Origin: Glandiceps talaboti
Lineage: Eukaryota; Hemichordata; Enteropneusta; Spengelidae
NCBI RefSeq assembly: GCF_964340395.1
Contig: NC_135561.1
Span: forward strand, 23,000,486-23,064,485
Length of the DNA stretch: 64,000 nucleotides
Reading direction: 5' to 3'
Shown here: positions 1 to 10,679 of the stretch, piece by piece
Numbering within the stretch: position 1 is the first letter of the stretch
Layout: every line of letters begins with the position of its first letter
The notes under the pieces: generated by a model
What the model saw: the letters and a program-made list of their open reading frames with translations, nothing else
Told to the model about the DNA's origin: nothing
Databases searched by the model: none
Program-made: the position numbers and the translations under genes

Positions 1-205
1 GTTTGTTTGTTTGTTTGTTTGTTTGTTTGTTTGTTTGTTTGTTTGTTTGTTTGTTTGTTTGTTTGTGTGTATGTGTGTATGTGTGTGTGTTATGTAATTG
101 TATGCATGCATGCATACATACATACATACATACATACATGCATGCATACATACATACATACATACATACACACACGCACTCACGCACGCACGCACGCACG
201 CACGC

Positions 206-244
<39 letters not shown>

Positions 245-290
245 TACATACATACATACATACATACATACATACATACATACATGCATG
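1..290. repeat. Compound microsatellite
   Basis: The window opens inside simple sequence: (GTTT)n to about 65, GT-rich sequence, then CATA, CGCA, (CA)n and again (CATA)n. The cysteine- and histidine-rich ORFs across it are translation artefacts of the repeats. From 291 to 600 I see only AT-rich, apparently non-coding sequence. Confidence 0.95.
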
Positions 291-600
291 GTAGGTTTTA
301 TTTGCGTTTCACGGCCACCGGCCCAAATACAAAGGTGGATGCATCAGAAAAAAAAGTGGTATTAACAAAAACAAATGAAAAAATAAATACAAATAAATGC
401 AATCGTTCTGAGAGAAAATCACTGATAATCGATATATACAATCAAGTGATAATGAAAGCAATCACGTGAAACATACCTTATCTCTAAGCCTGATTGCTTT
501 ATGTACAAAATTGCAGAGTTTAAGCAAAATATTTGAATCAGTTGATAGTAATTTGGTTCTAAAAACATATCGCATGACAAGTATTGGATTCTTAAATTAT

Positions 601-650
601 ACATACATACATACATACATACATACATACATACATACATACATACATAC
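601..650. repeat. (CATA)n microsatellite, left part
   Basis: Pure (ATAC)n. The same repeat in the same orientation resumes at about 845 to 872, so the hairpin between them looks inserted into a once continuous array. Confidence 0.9.
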
Positions 651-840
651 CAATCTGATTAAAATCCGATGTAGATGTCGGCTAATCGTTCATTGCTATT
701 TTACCTTCGTTATTTTGCCTGAATTGACCTTATTGGTACATATTTACATTTTTTAGCCTGATCGCAATTCAAGCTAAATAACGATGGTAAGATAGCAATG
801 CACGATTAGCCGACATCTACATCGGATTTTAATCAGATTG
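651..840. mobile_element. Hairpin MITE-like element inserted in (CATA)n
   Basis: The arms 651-714 and 777-840 are near-perfect inverted copies of 64 nt, starting CAATCTGATTAAAATCC and ending in its reverse complement. Weaker pairing continues inward (GCCTGAATTG against CAATTCAAGC), leaving a short loop. No protein is encoded. A short nonautonomous foldback or MITE is the simplest reading. 873 to 1,237 shows nothing recognisable. Confidence 0.7.
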
Positions 841-1239
841 ACATGCATACATACATACATACATACATACATATACATTGTGTATCCTCCGGGGTCCCCT
901 GGAAGTAAAATCTGGACACTCCCTAATCTGACTAATTTGTGTATTGCCATTGTCATTAGTTGGTGTACACTGTACGCGCTGAGGGGTTTGCACCCGCTAC
1001 TCAGGGGGGTGGTTGTCACCTGACCGTACCCTGGGTTCAGCCGTAAAACCCCTCCCTATCATTGATGGCGTTTAGTCTTTGTTATATAAAATCACACATA
1101 ATCAAAGAAGCCAACATGTCTTTCCAAATGTTACTTCAAACATAAAAAAAGACAAAACAAGACGAACTGTAACACCATAAAAGCCACCCTCTCGAGCAAT
1201 GCATCTTGGAACCGGAAAATCGACTATTGCAATCACTTT

Positions 1240-1241
1240 AG

Positions 1242-1298
<57 letters not shown>
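1240..1298. repeat. (AC)n microsatellite
   Basis: A dinucleotide run. A short (GTGAT)n pentamer array follows at about 1,516 to 1,549, just upstream of the Ly6 gene start. Nothing else is seen between 1,300 and 1,665. Confidence 0.9.
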
Positions 1299-1300
<2 letters not shown>

Positions 1301-1665
1301 CACGCTAGCTTATGTAATGAGATGGCCTACAAACTGTCAAAGCTGTAATCACATCCACTGAGTTCGTTTACACTGTTCATGTATTGGTGGTATTTTATTA
1401 TCACCATTTAATTTAGTAATGGCATTAAAAAGCCTCCCAATTCATTTAATTTAATGGCTTGGCCTATAACGTTGGTTGTGTTTATGCCGTGACACTATTC
1501 CTACGTATATGTTATGTGATGTGATGTGATGTGATGTGATGTGATGTGATAAAAGACTGCCATCCACACTTCAGTCGTTATGCTACGTGTAATCTCGTTT
1601 GCATTCATACATACATCACTTGCCACTGTCTGACATTTTGTGTTGCTGTTAGGTTTGTAGCAGAA

Positions 1666-1723
1666 ATGTTTCCATATTTCCAGAATACCTTGTTGATATG
1701 TATCACAGTTATTGTAATCTCAG
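1666..1723 (+). CDS. Ly6-like gene, exon 1 (signal peptide)
   Basis: Starts at the ATG of MFPYFQNTLLICITVIVIS and ends one base into the next codon at donor gtatgt. This ATG is preferred over the upstream in-frame ATG at 1,546 because it puts a clean hydrophobic signal peptide at the N-terminus. Phase joins exactly to exon 2. Confidence 0.75.
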
Positions 1724-2078
1724 GTATGTTATACTCGATCCTTTGTTTTACTCCTAATTATAACATGCTAACGGATCTACACAATACGCTAGGGTCCGTC
1801 TATGATTGGACACACTCAATCTCGACGGGATGTCGTAATATGTTATTTTCTTCATGTTACTAAACACCATCTCTCCCAGCGATATTTACAGTACATGCAG
1901 TAGGTATAGTTTCATGATTTTAATAGCTCGAAAAGCTCCAACTGCACACATTGCAAAGCCTTGTTCAGACCACCGAGTATACAGTTCAATTTGAATTAAC
2001 ATTTTATGTATTTCATGTCCATTGTGTTGTGTAAAATTAGAGTAGAGCAAGGAAGTTGGGGGAAGGTGGGTGGGGTGG

Positions 2079-2209
<131 letters not shown>

Positions 2210-2908
2210 TGGTAAATATGTATGTTTCATTAATAGAAATGTTTGGCCTTACTTCCAAGTCACTTCATCGATGATACTGTACATACCATATACGATTCAC
2301 ACAGCTATGTCAAAAATGACTGTAATGTCGAATAAAAGAAGTCAAAGGTTGCCTGAGATAGTTGCCATAGTGACTAAATGGCTCGCTCTCTGACTCCCAA
2401 AGAGATCACGATACATCTAAGGTTTCAACATAAAGAAATATAATATTATGCTGTTGTGTTTATGAGTAGACTGATCTGTAGAGCTATTTTCCATGCATTG
2501 AGTAGTAGATCCCAGTCAATGACAATGTTGTATACGCCATAACTGGGCTACAATGTAATACTCTGAGTCTTAACGGTTATAATTGCACTACAAATGGAAA
2601 TGTTTGTTTACTTGTTTATTTATTTATTTATTTATTTGTTTGTATGTTTGTTTGTTTTTACTTGTTTTTGTTTTGTTTGTTTGTTTGTTTGTTTGTTTGT
2701 TTGTTTATTTGTTTATTTGTTTGTTTATACTTGTAAACAAAACTAACTGAGCCTGAGCTCCCTGTGGACACACCAGTACAATTCCATCACGCGTTTGACA
2801 ACTTACAAATAGAAATCCCAGAAATCGTGATGTCATAATTCCCCCTAATTGCTATGATCGGAAAGTTGTACGTCACTCAGTATCAACGTCGCACACACAC
2901 ACACACAC

Positions 2909-2964
<56 letters not shown>

Positions 2965-3301
2965 CATATCATATCATATCATATCATATCATATCATATT
3001 GTTGTTAAATTCATAATTTGTCTTTACATTGATCACTATGTATATGTATATATTCTGTTGGTGTATTGGATTTATACTTTTGTATTCGTTTCTTTCTTTC
3101 GCTGTGTATTTGTTTTCATTTTTCTTACTCAGTGTGTTTTTCATGAACTGCGTTTAAAATAGGAACTCGTCAAATAACTGATTTTGTAAAAAAATAATAT
3201 AAATATTGTAACGAGGCTGAACTCGATTAGTTGCTTGACCAACTATTTTTCAGTCTTTTTTTTCTACAGTACAATGTATATAAAAAACTGCTATGTATTA
3301 T

Positions 3302-4441
3302 TAGTCCCTGCCGGACAAAGTCCGGGACGGGGACTTATGGATTGGGTTCCGTCTGTCTGTGCGTCCATGCGTCCGTGTGTCCGTGCGTCCGTGCGTCCGT
3401 GTGTCCGTGCATCCGTCCGTCCGTCCGTCCGCAGCCGTTCCTTGGAGATGCCTGGACCAATTTTTTTCAAACTTGGTACGGAGGCAACATACAATGGCAT
3501 ACATATGCACGTCAATTTGTTTCATGATACGATCCAATATGGCCGCCTAGCAGCCATTTTGTTTGCAAATTTTCCCTGTCTAAAGCCATAACTCAGACAT
3601 GCTTGAACAGATCTCATTCAAAGTTGGCATTAGGACAGTGTTCTATGACATACATGTGCATATCCATTTTCATCATGATACGATCCAATATGGCTGCCTG
3701 GCAGCCATTTTGTTTGCGAATTGTCCATGTCCAAAGCCATAACTCAGACATGCTTGAACAGATCTCATTCAAAGTTGGTATTAGGACAGTGTTCTATGAC
3801 ATACATGTGCATATCCATTTTCATCATGATACAATCCAATATGGCTGCATGGCAGCCATTTTGTTTGTGAATTTTCCATGTCCAAAGCCATAACTCAGAC
3901 ATGCTTGAACAGATCTCATTCAAAGTTGGTATTAGGACAGTGTTCTGTGACATACATGTGCATATTCATTGTTGTCGTGATACGATCCAATATGGCCGCC
4001 TGGCAGACATTTTGTTTGCGATTTTTCTATGTCCAAAGCCATAACTCAGACATGCTTGAACAGATCTCATTCAAAGTTGGTATTAGGACAGTGTTCTATG
4101 ACATACATTTGCATATTCATTGTTATTGTGATACGATCCAATATGGCCGCCTGGCAGCCATTTTGTTTGCGATTTTTGTATGTCCAAGGCCATAACTCAG
4201 ACATGCTTGAACAGATCTCATTCAAAGTTGGTATTATGACAGTGTTCTATGACATACATGTGCATATCCATTTTCGTCGTGATACGATCCCCCATACCCG
4301 ACCCATCCTTTATTGTTGTAGGCATGTTCCATGTCCAACAAGCAGACACAACATATCTAAGTCTGTTGTTGCGTGATCAGAGTAGTGATAATTCCTTAAA
4401 AAACAATCATAGCGGGGGACTATGTCATTCTCAATGACTTG
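3302..4441 (+). mobile_element. Family A composite repeat, copy A1
   Basis: Full-length copy in + orientation. It begins TAGTCCCTGCCGGACAAAGT with a small CCGGAC/GTCCGG hairpin. A (CCGT)n block follows at 3,355-3,430, then a unique lead-in (GGAGATGCCTGGACCAATTT), then about five tandem monomers of 151 bp. Monomer starts, marked by ACTCAGACATGC, fall at 3591, 3742, 3893, 4044 and 4195. The distal end reads AGCGGGGGACTATGTC and ends in TCAATGACTTG. The outer ends carry a short inverted TAGTCCCCGC/GCGGGGACTA. No transposase is present. The SVRPSVRP and DMLEQISFKVGIRTV ORFs are shadows; 151 is not a multiple of three. Confidence 0.8.
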
Positions 4442-4464
4442 TTATCATTAATTTGAGAATAAAT

Positions 4465-4468
4465 TATA

Positions 4469-4499
<31 letters not shown>

Positions 4500-4552
4500 C
4501 ATATCATATCATATCATATCATATCATATCATATCATATCATATCATATCAT
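4465..4552. repeat. (ATT)n and (ATATC)n microsatellites
   Basis: ATT trinucleotide then ATATC pentamer array, directly after family A copy A1. From 4,560 to 5,065 I see only AT-rich intronic sequence. Confidence 0.9.
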
Positions 4553-5070
4553 CATGTCACCGAAAAAAACTCGTCAGTGCAATACTTTCCAAACATCAAA
4601 ATTGAAATTAAAACTTTGACTTCGATGAATAAGAAGATGTTGCTCGCCATTTGATTGAATTTAAACTATTTAGGACGCCTTCAGTATTTACAAGGGGGCA
4701 GAGGAAATCACACATGGTCTGTTAAGTAAAACATGACCCCTACCCCATTCTTCATTTGTAAAAAGTGACCCTCCCCTTTGTCCCATTTTCTAAAACATGA
4801 CCCTCTCCATGACAATTGCATATACTGAACGTTAATCAATATTCACATTATATGTAAACTAGTCGAAAAGCGCATCGGTTGCATATGCTAATCGGTTCTG
4901 GAATTCTAAGCTTCGAATGAAAATGCTCCGACACACTACGCTTGCAATAAATTGTTTAAACTATATTTAACCCTAAAACAGACATAAACAACACAGGCTG
5001 TGATTTTGATTGTAGATGATGTCTCTATATTGCGTACTTTATAGTGCAGGCGTAGAGTGTCTAATTAAAG

Positions 5071-5222
5071 ATTCATTCATTCATTCGTCAGTCCGTCCGT
5101 CCGTCCGTTCGTTCGTTCGTTCGTTCGTTCGCCCATTCATTCATTCATTCATTCATTCATTCATTCATTCATTCATTCATTCATTCATTCATTCATTCAT
5201 TTATTTATTTATTTATTTGAGG
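5071..5222. repeat. (ATTC)n/(CCGT)n/(GTTC)n/(TTTA)n block
   Basis: Adjacent tetranucleotide arrays. From 5,223 to 6,059 there is intronic sequence with no gene; at 5,672-5,710 a roughly 21-bp segment, AGTGATTGCTATGACAACAT, occurs twice in tandem. Confidence 0.9.
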
Positions 5223-6059
5223 ATCGATACACCACTACCTTAAAACGTCAGCCTCAAGTCCTTATAGTATATTTTTTATTCTCTTTGTTTCTGTCCTCTA
5301 CATGTGTGTTTAGGACCTATTGTTTACGGGCATAGTGTCTGATTGTTTAAATTATATGTAAGTTTTACTTTTTGCTTTTTATGATTTGAGGATTCACCAC
5401 TACAACGCCAACTATTCGTGGAGCCCCAGCCCCTTCGCATCTCCAAATGTTACCACGCAGAACACTTGCAAAGCCTTTTCCCAGCTTTGTGAGATAATGT
5501 ATAACTTATAGTTACTTATAGTTGTTTGTACATCATTCAAACAGATCTTCGACACAAAAGGATGCACGTTAAATACTTGTATCTGTATTTCACACATGTA
5601 TATCATCTATGAATGAAGTTATCTCTGTTATTGAAATAAACAGCTGTGCATTGTATGTAGTGTTTTCGGCAGTGATTGCTATGACAACATAGTGATTGCT
5701 ATGACAACCTGTCAGCAGTTATCCACATTGTGTCATGTACTTATCATTACTACACTAACAATAACAGTCACTTTTATCTTTACAACGCTTATAGTCAAAT
5801 AGAATGTGAAGCACTTTATAAGGTCTAATCTGATTGGTTAGCAAACAAAGGAAACAGGCACATCTGTTGGCCGTATAATAAAGTATATGTATGTTTTGCA
5901 ATCAGTGGCAACCTTGTTATCTCCCCCATATAGAACAAAGTGCATGTTTTACTCGATGCAAACATGAGTATGTTAGAGAGACTACCACGTGATCCCGACG
6001 ATACGGTCCTATCAATGACGTCATATCAATGCCATCTCATCCTTCATCTTTCTCTACAG

Positions 6060-6221
6060 GAATAGCTACACGTATGGTGACAGCAACCACCAAATGTTAT
6101 GTATGTAAAGAGATATACCCAGGTTCAGGGGTTCGACTAGCTAATGACAATGCCGACTGTAAAGAAGAATTTACATGTAATTCCACATACGACACCTGCT
6201 ATTCTCACTACAGCTATGAAG
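6060..6221 (+). CDS. Ly6-like gene, exon 2 (first half of LU domain)
   Basis: Acceptor tttctctacag at 6059, donor G|gtgaat at 6222; 162 nt, phase 1 to 1. It encodes the KCYVCKE start of the three-finger domain and five cysteines, ending DTCYSHYSYE. The reading frame is open before the acceptor, but the intron-exon boundary is set by the phase match to both neighbours. Confidence 0.85.
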
Positions 6222-6348
6222 GTGAATCAAAGGAAATTTCATTAACTAACATACGTCGACGACTTCAATGATACCAAACGACCACAAAACCAACTGCTAT
6301 GTCATGTATAGATCATAGAATTATGAAAGTCGTCACAACTTGCACATA

Positions 6349-6500
6349 TTATGTATGTATGTATGTATGTATGTATGTATGTATGTATGTATGTATGTAT
6401 GTATGTATGTATGTATGCATATGTGTGTGTGTGCGTGTGCGTACGTACGTGCGTGCGTGCGTGCATTTACTTATTTATTTATTTATTTATTTACTTATAA
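6349..6500. repeat. (ATGT)n, (GTGC)n and (TTTA)n block
   Basis: Compound tetranucleotide array in Ly6 intron 2. 6,500 to 7,286 holds AT-rich sequence in which I recognise no gene. Confidence 0.9.
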
Positions 6501-7286
6501 TTATTTATACTGACATCAAACAGGCAGAGTCCAATAACTGGAGGTAGTCAATCAAAATATACAGAACAAATGAACATGACATGATAAAAAAAAACTAAGA
6601 AAGGAAAGGGAACAAAGAAAAACACGCAACATATCAAAAAACGAAACATCCGTCTGACCGACATCACATACATTCAACAACGGCAGGCTTATCAGCAAGA
6701 GATAAAAGAACAGTGAATACTTGGGTTTTAAAAACACAAAAAAAATAGAGAACAGATCAACATCAAAACTATATACACTATTTAAAAGGCTCATAGCCCG
6801 AGATAAAAATGAATATTTTGAAAGATTTAAACGGTGATTTGGAAATCAAAATATGTCTGAAGACCTGCGACGCCTCGGAGGCACATAAAAATTAAGTTTG
6901 CTCGTAATAAATGGACAATCAGCCAAACAATTGACACAGTTGTGAACAAAGCAGAGATCTAAAATTTGACGACGTATGTAGAGTGGCAAAAGGTTAAAAT
7001 GACAACAAAGATGAAAATAATTGTCTACATTGTACACCAATCCCTCCTTAAAACAAAATAAATTAAAAAAATTTCTTTTGAACCCGTTCAATTTTGTGAC
7101 AAAATATGATATTTGTGATGTGGAGACCACACTACTGAACAGTACTCCAGGTTACTCCTAAACAGAGAAATATAAAGACTTCTGACAACAGTTATTATAT
7201 ATGAATTATGTTCCATCCTCGATAGTGTTGTTCGGCAGTGTGTCGTATTTTATCGGAAGAACATCCGAGGGCTAGCTGATAGACTA

Positions 7287-7479
7287 GTCGTGCTCGTACC
7301 CGGCGCCTGTCACGAGTACGTCGTGCTCGTGACAGGCGTGACCTTTGACATCCATTACGACGTGTTTCGGCGTCAAATACATGTTCTTATAACCTTCGAA
7401 ATTGATCGCTCAAACATTATATCAGATCTCAAAACACGAGCATGACGTATTCGTGACAGGTGCCGGGTACGAGCACGAC
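7287..7479. mobile_element. Short element with 36-bp inverted ends
   Basis: The arms 7287-7322 and 7444-7479 are inverted copies with two differences, starting GTCGTGCTCGTACCCGG. The left arm is followed by a partial second copy (TCGTGCTCGTGACAGGCG). It is unusually GC-rich for the surrounding intron. Length and structure suit a MITE; no convincing target duplication is visible. 7,480-7,790 is A-rich and featureless. Confidence 0.6.
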
Positions 7480-7794
7480 GGCCAAAAAAAAAAGTTGGGA
7501 AGAAAAAAAAAAGTTGGAAAAAATAAAAAAATTAAAAATTAAAAAAAATAAAATAAAATAACTTTAACAAAAAATATATTTTGACTTTCAATTATATATA
7601 ATCCTTAAAAAAAATTCTGGTTTGACGAAAAATAAAACAATATTCTCAAATAAATGAAAACTTATTTCAATTATAATAATGTGAACATGGAATAAAAGTA
7701 CATAAACTGTTAAAATTAGTTTGTAAGTACGAAAAATATAAAATACTACAGCTAAAATAAAATAATGCTTTTGGCCTGAACGGCTTGCCATAGT

Positions 7795-7842
7795 ATGTAT
7801 GTATGTATGTATGTATGTATGTATGTATGTATGTATGTATGT
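7795..7842. repeat. (ATGT)n microsatellite
   Basis: Tetranucleotide run about 130 bp upstream of Ly6 exon 3; a short (AT)n follows near 7,890-7,908. Confidence 0.9.
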
Positions 7843-7975
7843 GAAGATTATAGATGGACTTTGGTCAAAACATGTTACGCTGTATAAATATTATATATAT
7901 ATATATAATACAATTTCTTTTCTTCTTTAGACTTTACACGAATAGTAACACATTCTCTCTCTCATATGTTCTTAG

Positions 7976-8205
7976 TTGCAACTGGAAGATTAGTCATTAA
8001 TAAAGGATGTCAGATGACGTCAGAGTGTGAACTAGAAAAAAGGAAAACCGAACTGTATTACCACTGTGACCAGTACTATGCTAAAAGAAGTTGTTATGAC
8101 TGTTGTCAAGGTGATTTGTGCAATGAGGATAAAGGTCCCAGTATGACGTCAACTTGTCTGCACGTGATAGTAGCAGTATTTACCTTACTTTATATTAACA
8201 GCTAG
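7976..8205 (+). CDS. Ly6-like gene, exon 3 (CC-x4-CN and GPI tail)
   Basis: Acceptor ctctctcatatgttcttag at 7975; the split codon G|TT gives V. It encodes GRLVINKGC, then CDQYY, CYDCCQGDLCNED and a hydrophobic tail (CLHVIVAVFTLLYINS) before TAG. A second acceptor at 7930 (ttcttttcttctttag) is also in frame and would add 15 residues between the fifth and sixth cysteines. I prefer 7976 because the shorter loop fits the family length. Confidence 0.85.
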
Positions 8206-8269
8206 TACGATTTCACTGACACAGTTACACTGCCACTTGATCCCCTACTAGAGTCTTACACTGTGGCTA

Positions 8270-8318
8270 CATACATACATACATACATACATACATACAT
8301 ACATACATACATACATAA
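8270..8318. repeat. (ACAT)n microsatellite
   Basis: Tetranucleotide run just after the Ly6 stop codon. Confidence 0.9.
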
Positions 8319-8339
8319 GTATACATCTAGCAAGAACAC

Positions 8340-8860
8340 TGAATAATCAGGGTCAGAGAGACATGGTAATAATGGACTTCAGCAAGGCATTTGATACAGT
8401 TCCACATCATAGATTTCTACTACATAAACTACATTAAATGGACATCAGAGGTTCTATTCAGTTATTCATGGATTAATAACTTCTTGACTCAACATGTCAC
8501 GTCTTCAGTCTACCAGTTCTCCAGTTACACCAGGTGTTCCTCAAGGACCACTGCTTTTCTTGATACACATCAATATACATGTATGACCTAGCTACCATCA
8601 CCTGTCACATCATGTGCGCTTGTTTGCAGATATGACTTTATTTTACACCGACAAATAAAATCAGTGAAGGATTGTGAAGAAGACATCAACAAATTAACCA
8701 AATGGGAAAAAGGAGTGGAAAATGAGATTCAATACAGCAAAGTGTTTTGTTATAAATATCACCCACAAACGAAATCTGTTGCAATGTAATTTTAAAATGG
8801 GAGGCAATATTCTCAAAATTGTCAAGCAGTACTCCTTCTTGGGTATTGAACTTCAGTCGG
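8340..8860 (+). pseudogene. Decayed CR1/Jockey-type reverse transcriptase fragment
   Basis: Across shifting frames the + strand reads VIMDFSKAFDTVPHH (RT motif A region), then SGVPQG-like and FADD-like remnants, then KLTKWEK and MRFNTAKCFVINITHKRN, and finally KQYSFLGIEL. This order is the RT palm of CR1/Jockey-clade non-LTR retrotransposons. Stops and frameshifts break it, so it is not functional. 5' and 3' limits are approximate. Confidence 0.7.
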
Positions 8861-9110
8861 TACAAAACACAGGTACAGGCCAGGCCAGGTTAGGTAAAGA
8901 CAATATTTTATTTTTGATTCACATTCACATTCGGATCCAAAGATCTATCATCTGGTTTTATTTGCAATATATATCGGTTTCATGGCAAATTTCGCATTTT
9001 CTTTTATAAATGCTAATTCAACCATGTAAGTACTCGAATATGTTTACATTCTGTTGAAAACGTTTATGATATACTCCAAACTGCTCAAAACGATATCTCT
9101 CTTGACAACC
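8859..9110. repeat. Left arm of a large imperfect inverted repeat
   Basis: GGTACAGGCCAGGCCAGG near 8,870 and AAACGTTTATGATAT with AACGATATCTCTCTTGA near 9,060-9,110 reappear inverted at 10,365-10,550. Arms are diverged with indels; about 1.25 kb lies between them. Confidence 0.6.
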
Positions 9111-9170
9111 ATTAATTACCAATTTTGATTATCGCTCACATGGAGTATGCACATTTAGTCATTAAATCTG

Positions 9171-9282
9171 GAATCTTTTAACAACAAATTGAAAGCACAT
9201 CTTTTCAAACTAGCATATTGTGTGGATTGAACCTTTCAAGCGCCATTGAACAGAACTTATCTTTTGAAATCTGGCGCTATAG

Positions 9283-9336
<54 letters not shown>
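9171..9336 (+). mobile_element. 3' tail of an L2-type retrotransposon
   Basis: The + strand reads ESFNNKLKAHLFKLAYCVD then TGA, which aligns with the C-terminus of the intact RT at 22,553-22,600 (TFKRKLKTHLFTQIYSV). A short 3' UTR ending CTGGCGCTATAGAAATT runs into (ATTT)n. The GGCGCTATA motif plus simple tail is shared with the intact element. Confidence 0.7.
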
Positions 9337-9518
9337 TGATTGAAATCAAAGCCTATTTGTTACATTGTATACAAAAAAAAATGAGTATAAACGGTAGATG
9401 CACACCCAATGATGAAAATCCACAATTACAAAGCATAGAATGTACTCATCGACTGACGTGATTTTTTGTGCCAACTTTCATTGACTTTTGATGCAATGTA
9501 AATGTTAGTCTTGTTTAC

Positions 9519-9575
9519 CCAGACTCTTGCCGTTGAGGGCTCCACCCCCAGCAGCCCTCAACGGCAAGAGTCTGG
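9519..9575. repeat. Perfect 23-bp hairpin
   Basis: The arms 9519-9541 and 9553-9575 are perfect inverted copies built on ACTCTTGCCGTTGAGGGCT, with an 11-nt C-rich loop. It lies between the arms of the larger inverted repeat. Function is unknown; it may be the tip of a foldback element. 9,580 to 10,360 shows nothing else clear. Confidence 0.8.
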
Positions 9576-10364
9576 CTAACCGAGACGACATATATGTATC
9601 AATATATATTAAAGTGTAATTTTGAACATTCATATAAAACAGATTGAATATAAGGCTAACTTTGAAACATTCTTATTATTACACACAATGTTTCACTTGT
9701 TAAATTCTAACATCTGTTACTATGCATGTTATATTGCCCACTGAAAAACCTTTTACGTAAACATGATAACTCAACAAAAAATTAGGACATACAAAGGACA
9801 TTAATTTTCATGGTGTTTTTATCATTTTTTTGCAATCTGCCAAAGGTTTACCCTCTGTGTTGGGGTGACAGATTTCCAGCCATGAAACAGAGTCATCTGT
9901 TAGATTGTTATGTATCTTTGGGAATGATGCACTTGGACTACTATCCCTAGACGTTTTGTTCTTGAATGAGCAATTGTCACTTCAATTAGCCAAGCCAAAT
10001 TCATACATACTTATAGTTGTGCAAATCATCCTGTGTTATCAATAAATGTGACTACTTTCCCATATGAGTGTCTGCCATCTTTTTTGTTTTTCATGTGCAA
10101 CATTCTAAAAGTGCCTGCAGTAGGCAAAACGTTTTACTCTTGAATGCACCCAGTATGTACAAGAATGAGTATGAAATCTATGTGAAAAATGTAATTCCTA
10201 CAACAGAAGACACTAATTGCATGGTGATTTTGAAAACAAAGATAATTGATGGCGAATTGCTGAGAAAAAATAACCTGACAACTAATCAAAAATCTACACC
10301 AAATATGATGGATCTGAATGTGAATCAAAAAAAAAATTCTTGAATATGCGTTTGTTCTGACCGT

Positions 10365-10550
10365 TTCAAGAGAGATATCGTTCAAGCAGTTCAGAATATT
10401 CATAAACGTTTTCAACAGAATGTGAACATATTCGAGAACTAACATTGTTGAATTGCATTGAAAGGGAAGATGAAATTTGCCATGAACCCAAAAAGATATA
10501 TTCAGTTGATACCTGGCCTGGCCTGTACCTATGTTTTGTACTGACCGAGA
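10365..10550. repeat. Right arm of the large imperfect inverted repeat
   Basis: Contains TCAAGAGAGATATCGTT, ATAAACGTTTTCAACAGAAT and GCCTGGCCTGGCCTGTACCT, inverted relative to 8,859-9,110. The preceding segment 10,150-10,300 is also repeated, rearranged, near 63,590-63,700. Confidence 0.6.
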
Positions 10551-10679
10551 AAAACTATTATCAATATTCCATGGGCAATTCCAGAATGGAATCTCTTACC
10601 ATTATCCAGTCAACAATCAAAGACAACCGACAGTTTCAAATCTGTCCTCTCCAGCATCGATACCACCAATCGATCTCAG

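Noticed and set aside
3231-4437. SVRPSVRP and DMLEQISFKVGIRTV ORFs
   Set aside because: Products of the (CCGT)n block and 151-bp monomers of family A; the frame shifts every monomer and the same text appears at every copy.
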